NCBI GenBank assembly: GCA_903919165.1
Contig: CAIXHJ010000450.1
Coordinates: 1-5,854, forward strand
Length of the DNA: 5,854 nucleotides
Source of the DNA: an uncultured Holophagaceae bacterium
GTDB taxonomy: Bacteria; Acidobacteriota; Holophagae; Holophagales; Holophagaceae
Direction: 5' to 3'
Positions 1 through 4,431 of this stretch are shown in pieces (the stretch's first letter is position 1; every line of letters starts with the position of its first letter). A model generated the notes under the pieces. That model was not told the origin of the DNA. It searched no databases and saw nothing but the letters and a program-made list of their open reading frames with translations. Made by a program: the position numbers and the translations under genes.

Positions 1-430
1 CGAACAGCTTCACGGCCTCATCGGCGCTGCCGGTCTTGAGGAGGATCTCGCCCAGCAGAATCCGGGCGGGAATGTGGACCGGGCGTTGTTCAAGGATGCC
101 GGCCAGGATGTCCTTTGCTTGTCGGGGAAGCCCATGAGCCACCAGGTCGCGAGCGTCCTGCATGCGCTCGGAGATGCGCTTGACGAGCCGGGTGTCGGCG
201 GAATCGTTCAATCCCCGCACCAGCCGAATGATCTCCATGATGCCGGTGTAGAGAACGTTCAGGAGGAAGCCGAGCAGGAAGGTGATGAGGATGACGCTCT
301 GCAGTTTGATGGTTTCGCCGAACACGACGACTTCGCGGACCAGCAGATCGTGGTTGGTGAGGTACAGGTTGCCCAGCACCATCAGGACCAACAGCAGCAG
401 GACGATGAAGAACACATTGACGAGACGCAT
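1..430 (-). CDS. LapA-like two-TM membrane protein with TPR region (partial, C-terminus beyond left edge)
   Basis: The first 143 residues are visible. Residues about 4-23 (VFFIVLLLLVLMVLGNLYLT) and 45-65 (SVILITFLLGFLLNVLYTGIM) are two hydrophobic segments separated by a short polar stretch. This is the arrangement of LapA/DUF1049 proteins. From about residue 98 the sequence (HGLPRQAKDILAGILEQRP, then ARILLGEILLKTGSADEAVKLF) has the alternating helix pattern of tetratricopeptide repeats, as in LapB. In E. coli LapA and LapB are separate inner-membrane proteins that tune lipopolysaccharide synthesis through FtsH and LpxC; a similar envelope role here is inference. The ATG at 430-428 is supported by AGAGGA six bases upstream. 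The gene follows the uracil-DNA glycosylase by 59 bases on the same strand, so co-transcription is likely. Alternative: a generic membrane-anchored TPR scaffold. The missing C-terminus prevents a check for further TPRs or a rubredoxin-like metal-binding end. Confidence 0.8.
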   Translation of the reverse strand, partial: MRLVNVFFIVLLLLVLMVLGNLYLTNHDLLVREVVVFGETIKLQSVILITFLLGFLLNVLYTGIMEIIRLVRGLNDSADTRLVKRISERMQDARDLVAHGLPRQAKDILAGILEQRPVHIPARILLGEILLKTGSADEAVKLF

Positions 431-436
431 GGGCAG

Positions 437-442
437 TCCTCT
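437..442 (-). promoter_or_regulatory. Ribosome binding site of the LapA-like/TPR gene
   Basis: Read on the minus strand this is AGAGGA, six bases before the ATG at 430-428. It fixes the start of a gene that is truncated by the window edge. Confidence 0.65.
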
Positions 443-489
443 AACGCTGCGCCTAGCATGACACAGGTGGGGCTACCGGCTCTCGGCCG

Positions 490-1302
490 TCAGCTGCCGA
501 CGGGGTGGTCCAGCCATTCTTTTGCCGCTCGCAGGTCTCCCCAGACGGCGCGGCGGACCTCCTGCGTGTACTGGCGGAGCACGTAGGCGGGATGGAATGT
601 GGGCATGACGGGAATCTCGCGGTCCCCGACTCTCACGCGTTTCCACTGACCTCGGACCTTCGTAATGCCCTCATTGACGCCCACAAGCTCCCGCAGGGGC
701 GTGGCGCCAAGGGTGACGATCACGGCGGGGCGGATCAGCTCGATCTGGCGGTGCAGATATCTGAGGCAGGCGCGGGACTCCTCGGGGGTCGGCGTGCGAT
801 TGTCCGGCGGGCGACACTTCACTATGTTCGTGATGTAGGTCTCTTCACGCTTCATGCCGATGGCGCCGATCATCCGGTCCAGCAGTTCGCCGGCCCTGCC
901 CACGAAGGGGCGGCCCTGCAGGTCTTCGTCTCGGCCGGGCCCCTCCCCAATGAACATGAGTCGGGCCTCAGGAAGCCCCTCACCGAAGACGAACTTCATC
1001 CGGCCTGGACCCAGGGGGCAGGCCAGGCATCCTTGGATGGCCTGGCGAAGATCTGAAAGGCTGCTCGCGGCGGCCACAATTTCTGCGGTCGGACGACCGG
1101 CGGGGTCGGTTGGAACGATATAGGCAGGGGGAAGCGGGGAGGCCGGTTTTGGCGTGGGGCGAGGGACAGGCTGGCGTTCCCGTAGGTCAGTGGAGGACGG
1201 ACTGGGGGCAAACTCCCTGGCAGCAGGAACAGGTTGGCGCACCAAGCCCATCACCCCCAACTCCTCCAGGGTGTCGCGCCAGGCTTGAAGCGAAGGTTCC
1301 AT
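490..1302 (-). CDS. Type-4 (4Fe-4S) uracil-DNA glycosylase
   Basis: This 270-residue protein removes uracil from DNA to begin base-excision repair. The family-4 features are all visible. Four cysteines suit a 4Fe-4S cluster: C92-x2-C95 (CLAC), C163 (IVKCRPPDN) and C179 (ACLRYL). The active-site motif GEGPG is at 119-123, followed by DEDLQGRPFVGRAGELLDRM, and the second motif HPAYVLR starts at H237. The order and spacing match the Thermus-type UDGa family. Residues about 1-90 precede the core: a short amphipathic helix (WRDTLEELGVMGLV) and then a proline-rich, probably disordered linker (about 25-67). The frame is open up to 1401, with other ATGs at 1344 and 1368. I chose 1302 because its N-terminus looks natural and it avoids overlapping the divergent sigma gene, although its Shine-Dalgarno is weak. 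It probably leads a transcript into the LapA-like/TPR gene. The name is firm; the start is less so. Confidence 0.93.
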   Translation of the reverse strand: MEPSLQAWRDTLEELGVMGLVRQPVPAAREFAPSPSSTDLRERQPVPRPTPKPASPLPPAYIVPTDPAGRPTAEIVAAASSLSDLRQAIQGCLACPLGPGRMKFVFGEGLPEARLMFIGEGPGRDEDLQGRPFVGRAGELLDRMIGAIGMKREETYITNIVKCRPPDNRTPTPEESRACLRYLHRQIELIRPAVIVTLGATPLRELVGVNEGITKVRGQWKRVRVGDREIPVMPTFHPAYVLRQYTQEVRRAVWGDLRAAKEWLDHPVGS

Positions 1303-1319
1303 CCATTCCAGGGTAGCCC

Positions 1320-1350
1320 GGAACTTCCGCCCAGCTTCGGGCATCCTATA
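1320..1350 (+). promoter_or_regulatory. Candidate ECF-type promoter of the sigma factor gene
   Basis: GGAACTT at 1320-1326 equals the -35 consensus of E. coli sigma-E type promoters. It lies about 40 bases before the sigma start. After a 17-base spacer comes TCCTATA (1344-1350), a poor match to the usual ECF -10 (TCTRA-like). Transcription from here would start just before the GGAG ribosome site, giving a very short leader. ECF genes often autoregulate, so the position is sensible, but the -10 is weak and the call is inference. Confidence 0.35.
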
Positions 1351-1355
1351 GCGTC

Positions 1356-1359
1356 GGAG
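1356..1359 (+). promoter_or_regulatory. Ribosome binding site of the sigma factor gene
   Basis: GGAG lies seven bases before the ATG at 1367. It decides between this start and the out-of-frame ATG at 1363, which lies in the same CCATGCATGG palindrome. Confidence 0.6.
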
Positions 1360-1366
1360 CCCATGC

Positions 1367-1882
1367 ATGGCGCAGTTCCCACCTGAAACCCCGTTCGGCA
1401 CACAGGAGGCCTTTCACGCGGCCTTTGCCGAACTATATCCAAGGCTGGTGAGCTACGCCCGACGTTACGGGGCCAATTTCCCGGAGGACATCGCGCAGGA
1501 GGCCTTTGTCATTCTCATGCAGCGGGAACTGGCGGTGGAGCATCCTACGGCCTTCCTCTATGGCACTGTGCGGACCCTGTCCCTTACTGAGCGTCGTCCC
1601 ATGAAGAATCAGAATCTCAGCCTGGAAGCCGTCAGTGAACCCGGACTCGCCGGTGGAGCCGATGACCAGGTACTCAATCGGGAAGTGCGGGAGCGTATGC
1701 GCATGCTCTCGCCCACCTTCCGCGAAGCCCTCTGGCTCTTCGTGGTGGAGGGGCTATCCATCCGTGAGATCGCGGACATCCTGGACATTCCGGAAGCCAC
1801 CGTGAAAACTCGCATCCACCGGGCCAAAGCCCAACTCAAAGATCAGCTCAACCCTTCAGGAGGCGTACATGTCCTGGTCTGA
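1367..1882 (+). CDS. ECF-type (sigma-70 family) RNA polymerase sigma factor
   Basis: The protein has 171 residues, a usual length for an extracytoplasmic-function sigma factor, which directs RNA polymerase to a dedicated promoter set. Region 2 covers about residues 16-75, with the region 2.2 polymerase-binding signature EDIAQEAFVIL at 40-50 and PTAFLYGTVRTLSL at 60-73. In that segment the aromatic position that is usually W (P-x-W-L) is F63. Region 4 covers about 107-158, starting LSPTFREALWL, with the helix-turn-helix LSIREIADILDIPEATVKTRIHRAKAQL that contacts the -35 element. There is no region 1.1, region 3 or C-terminal extension. The next gene overlaps the last 14 bases in another frame and its Shine-Dalgarno lies inside this gene, so the two are translationally coupled. 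A GGAACTT element upstream suggests autoregulation. The regulon and the ECF subgroup cannot be told from sequence alone. Confidence 0.92.
   Translation: MAQFPPETPFGTQEAFHAAFAELYPRLVSYARRYGANFPEDIAQEAFVILMQRELAVEHPTAFLYGTVRTLSLTERRPMKNQNLSLEAVSEPGLAGGADDQVLNREVRERMRMLSPTFREALWLFVVEGLSIREIADILDIPEATVKTRIHRAKAQLKDQLNPSGGVHVLV
1858..1863 (+). promoter_or_regulatory. Consensus Shine-Dalgarno inside the sigma gene for the downstream membrane protein
   Basis: AGGAGG lies five bases before the ATG at 1869. It is embedded in the last codons of the sigma factor (encoding SGG). It is the strongest ribosome site in the window and supports coupled, near-stoichiometric production of the two proteins. Confidence 0.8.
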
Positions 1883-2390
1883 TCCCGCCCGGCGATTCGA
1901 ACCCACCGAAGATGTCCAGCTACGGGCTGAACTCCGCGATCTCCTGGGTTTGGGACCCAGGTTGGCCACCAGTGCCGCTGAGCCAACCACAGAACTGAAG
2001 GCCCTGGCTGAGGACCTTCGCCGGGAGGCCCGGCGCCGCAGCCGGACCGAACGGAAGCGACCCACCTGGGGGCTCCTGGCTGCCGCTGCAATGCCACTGC
2101 TTGCCGCTCTGGTCGGCCTAGGCAGTTGGGGCTTCCAGCAGAAGCACCGGGCCGATGATCTGGCCACTCAGACCCAGCGCCAGGAACAGGAACTCAGCCG
2201 CCTTGCGACTGTCCACGCCACAGAACTGGCCCGGGAACGCCAGGCGAAGGAAGAAGTCCAGCACCAGCTTCAGTTGGCCTCTCGCAAGGAGATCAGGAAG
2301 GGCGAGCCCTTCCTGGTGATCCCGGTGGAGAAGCCCCTCAAGGTGATGGGCGACGACTATCAGCGCGTCAAGCAGAATCCCGGACAATAG
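1869..2390 (+). CDS. Single-pass membrane coiled-coil protein, putative anti-sigma factor
   Basis: I do not recognise a named family in this 173-residue protein. Its visible architecture is an N-terminal charged, mostly helical cytoplasmic part (1-50); a strongly basic stretch RREARRRSRTERKR (51-64); one transmembrane helix at about 67-89 (WGLLAAAAMPLLAALVGLGSWGF); a heptad-like, Gln/Glu-rich coiled coil (about 92-140); and a short tail with KGEPFLVIPVEKPL. By the positive-inside rule the N-terminus is cytoplasmic and the coiled coil is outside the membrane. The start overlaps the sigma gene by 14 bases with a consensus Shine-Dalgarno. Known anti-sigma factors commonly share this layout: sigma-binding N-terminus, one membrane span, sensor outside. 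No HxxxCxxC zinc anti-sigma motif is present, so it is not a ZAS protein. Anti-sigma function is therefore inferred from position and topology. A positive regulator or partner is also possible. Confidence 0.7.
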   Translation: MSWSDPARRFEPTEDVQLRAELRDLLGLGPRLATSAAEPTTELKALAEDLRREARRRSRTERKRPTWGLLAAAAMPLLAALVGLGSWGFQQKHRADDLATQTQRQEQELSRLATVHATELARERQAKEEVQHQLQLASRKEIRKGEPFLVIPVEKPLKVMGDDYQRVKQNPGQ

Positions 2391-2411
2391 CGACCTTGGT
2401 CCGCTTCGCGC

Positions 2412-4322
2412 TCAACCCGCCTGACTATGGTTGGTCGGTGTCCAGCCTCGTTCGTTGAGGAGCTTCACACCCTGGATGCGAGTGAGGCGGAAGGCCATCT
2501 CCTCCTGGTGGAGGTGGCAGAAGGCCAGGAGGTGGTCCTCCTGGATGGTGCGGGGTGAGACGCGCCGGAGCTGGGTGCGGTGGGCTGCCGGGGGCAGATA
2601 GGTGAGTTCCACCATGAGGGTATGCCCCGCGGCGTATTCGAGGATGCGCTGCACCTCTTCGGCTAGCTGATCCTCGCCGCCCAGGTGCAACATGGGGATG
2701 CGCCGCTGGACTTCCTGGTAGAGCGACGGATCCTCGTCATGGAGGCGCTGGATGGCCGAGCGGACCATCTGCTGCACGGGTTCCAGGTGGTGGTTCATGC
2801 CCTTCTCATCCACGAAGGCCAGAGCCGCCAGGGCCCACAGGTAGAGTTTCTCGTCTGAATCCACGCTGAGGGCGAGAAAGCGGCCGGGCTTCGGCATGAA
2901 GCCGGCCTGCTTGAGCAAGGCGTGGGCATTGCCATCCCCGCGCACCTCCAGGACGGTATCGGAGAGCGAACCCAGCTTCAAAGGCGCGAGTTCCGGCCGG
3001 AGCATAAGCTCGTCCGCCAGATGGGCTGTGCGGGCCCTCACGAGCCTCACGCCCTGGTGGACCTCCACTTCGCCCACCCGGCGGGAGAGATCCTCAAGCA
3101 GCTGAAGCAGAGGCTGGGGCAGGGCCTGGGCGGTGGTGCTCAGTCGCTGGCCAAGTTCTTCGAGCGACACGCCTGCATCAAGGGCACGGACCAGGGTGGC
3201 GTGGCTCACCCGGAAGGTGCCCATGGCGTCCAGCGATTCCACATCCGCCAGCTGAGCGAGCTGGAGCAGTCGGTGAGGATTCTGAAGAAGCGGTGTCAAC
3301 AGTTCCAGAGTGGGCTGCAGGATCATGGGCTGGTCCAGCTCCATGGGCAGCCAGTGGGCCGCTGTACCCTTCAGATCACGCAGCAGGTATTCATGGGCCA
3401 GCGCCTCACCATGCTCGGTGAGCCGGAGATGCGCGAACCCTTCATCCCCCTGGATGATGCCCACACGGCCCAGGAAGGGGAGGAACACATGGCGAGTGCG
3501 ATCCTCATCCAGCGGATGCAGGGTCCTGAGGAAGGCCAGGAACGAGTCGACCGCAAGGGTCTGGCCCCGGCGCTCCAGCAGGTGCTGCATGAGGAAGTGC
3601 CGATCTTCGGCCGGGGGCATGCCCCAGGCCTTGAGGTCATGCTCCAAGAGGCTGGCGAAGGCCCGCTCGGCCACCCACCGCGGGGGATGGCTGGTCACCG
3701 CAGGCAGCAGAGTCTCTACACGTCCGTCCCGGTTCCACAGGAGGCCCAGTCGATGGAGCAGGGTGAAGAGCAGTGTCGCGTCCTGCTCCTCCTGAAGCAT
3801 GGCATTGCGCTGCATCAGCTGGCCCAGCTCCTTCTTGGCGGGGAGACCCCCCTTGAGCACACGGAGGCCGGCCACGCAGCGCAGCAGGACACTGGTGAGG
3901 GCCAGAGAGAACCGGAAGGGTTCGACGGCCTTTAATTTCACGTCTGCGTCTGCCGCGAAGCTCAGGGCGCCCTCGTCGAAATCCTCCATTGCATCAGCCA
4001 CCCGCTCGGCCACGGCCCAACTGGCGCCGGACGGAAGGATCAGTCCCAGATTCCGCAGAGCATCAAGTACCGGGATTTCCGGCAAGGTTCCGTCGCTGAC
4101 GAGGTGCTTCAACGCCACCAGGGATCCACTGTCCAGGTCAGCCAGGGTACCCGACAGGCGCTTGTGATCCTCCAGATGGAAAATCATGGTCTTCAGCAGG
4201 CGCATCCGCCCTTCGCCGCAGTCCTCCCAACGAAGGGGGATGGGCAGGCGTCGCCTCTCGCAGATGGTTCGGAGCTGCTCATCCGAGCAGTTAGAGAGAA
4301 GCTGGAAATGCGTGTGCGGCAT
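2412..4322 (-). CDS. Helicase-associated (XPB/Ssl2 N-terminal-like) protein with degenerate WYL-like C-terminus
   Basis: The protein has 636 residues and no Walker A/B or other helicase motor motif. Residues about 332-438 (MILQPTLELL, FRVSHATLVRALDAGVSLEELGQRL, ALPQPLLQLLEDLSRRVGEVEVHQGVRLVRA) follow the pattern of the XPB/Ssl2-like N-terminal helicase-associated domain (Pfam Helicase_C_3 type). The C-terminus, about 561-623 (VELTYLPP, RRVSPRTI, HLLAFCHL, FRLTRIQGVKLL), has the strand pattern and the FRLxRI signature of a WYL domain. The W-Y-L tripeptide itself reads HLL (597-599). The N-terminal 330 residues are helical and leucine-rich, with winged-helix-like segments. WYL domains sense nucleic acids or nucleotides in bacterial regulators and defence or repair systems, so a DNA-linked regulatory role is plausible but inferred. 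Start: ATG 4322, or GTG 4328 in frame; neither has a clear Shine-Dalgarno, and a stop lies seven codons upstream of the GTG. A terminator separates it from the peptidase gene. Confidence 0.8.
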   Translation of the reverse strand: MPHTHFQLLSNCSDEQLRTICERRRLPIPLRWEDCGEGRMRLLKTMIFHLEDHKRLSGTLADLDSGSLVALKHLVSDGTLPEIPVLDALRNLGLILPSGASWAVAERVADAMEDFDEGALSFAADADVKLKAVEPFRFSLALTSVLLRCVAGLRVLKGGLPAKKELGQLMQRNAMLQEEQDATLLFTLLHRLGLLWNRDGRVETLLPAVTSHPPRWVAERAFASLLEHDLKAWGMPPAEDRHFLMQHLLERRGQTLAVDSFLAFLRTLHPLDEDRTRHVFLPFLGRVGIIQGDEGFAHLRLTEHGEALAHEYLLRDLKGTAAHWLPMELDQPMILQPTLELLTPLLQNPHRLLQLAQLADVESLDAMGTFRVSHATLVRALDAGVSLEELGQRLSTTAQALPQPLLQLLEDLSRRVGEVEVHQGVRLVRARTAHLADELMLRPELAPLKLGSLSDTVLEVRGDGNAHALLKQAGFMPKPGRFLALSVDSDEKLYLWALAALAFVDEKGMNHHLEPVQQMVRSAIQRLHDEDPSLYQEVQRRIPMLHLGGEDQLAEEVQRILEYAAGHTLMVELTYLPPAAHRTQLRRVSPRTIQEDHLLAFCHLHQEEMAFRLTRIQGVKLLNERGWTPTNHSQAG

Positions 4323-4348
4323 GGGCACCCGGGTACAGATGATCTTTC

Positions 4349-4377
4349 AGTATCCCATGGAAAGGCGGATCGCTCAC
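4349..4377 (-). promoter_or_regulatory. Weak candidate promoter of the helicase-associated/WYL gene
   Basis: On the minus strand GTGAGC (4377-4372) and GATACT (4354-4349) are separated by 17 bases. They match the sigma-70 -35 and -10 hexamers at three and four positions respectively. The gene needs its own promoter, because a strong terminator lies immediately upstream. The boxes are weak, so confidence rests mainly on position. Confidence 0.25.
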
Positions 4378-4381
4378 GCGT

Positions 4382-4407
4382 AAAAAGCGCCCGGCATGCC
4401 GGGCGCT
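4382..4407 (-). terminator. Intrinsic terminator of the metallopeptidase gene
   Basis: Positions 4386-4407 form a perfect 22-base palindrome: a 9-bp GC-rich stem around a CATG loop. On the minus strand it is followed by a run of T (4386-4382). It lies 24 bases beyond the metallopeptidase stop codon and before the start of the next minus-strand gene, as expected for a rho-independent terminator. On the plus strand there is no T tract, so it acts in one direction. Confidence 0.9.
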
Positions 4408-4431
4408 GGGGCTGGTGGTAGCGCGCAGATG

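Noticed and set aside
443..489. Possible promoter or terminator between the glycosylase and the LapA-like/TPR gene
   Set aside because: The only hairpin (CGGC/GCCG at about 478-490) has a four-base stem and no T run, and the best -10 candidate matches three of six positions. Simple read-through is more likely.
74..586. A 170-codon plus-strand frame with an acidic, Gln/Asp-rich product
   Set aside because: It is antisense to the LapA-like/TPR gene and the end of the glycosylase gene. The QHHQDQQQQDDEE run is the reverse reading of leucine/valine-rich membrane codons.
505..1056. A 183-codon plus-strand frame
   Set aside because: It is antisense to the catalytic core of the glycosylase, whose motifs are unambiguous.
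1856..2167. Minus-strand frames of 103 and 84 codons across the sigma/membrane-protein junction
   Set aside because: They are Arg/Ser-rich shadow translations opposite two well-supported, coupled genes.
2922..3935. A 337-codon open frame on the plus strand
   Set aside because: It is antisense to the helicase-associated/WYL gene. Its translation is rich in His, Gln and Gly without domain patterns, which is typical of a shadow frame in GC-rich DNA.
4380..4431. Palindrome considered as a protein-binding operator or mobile-element end
   Set aside because: The adjacent T run on the minus strand, the CATG loop and the position just after a stop codon fit an intrinsic terminator; no flanking target-site duplication is seen.
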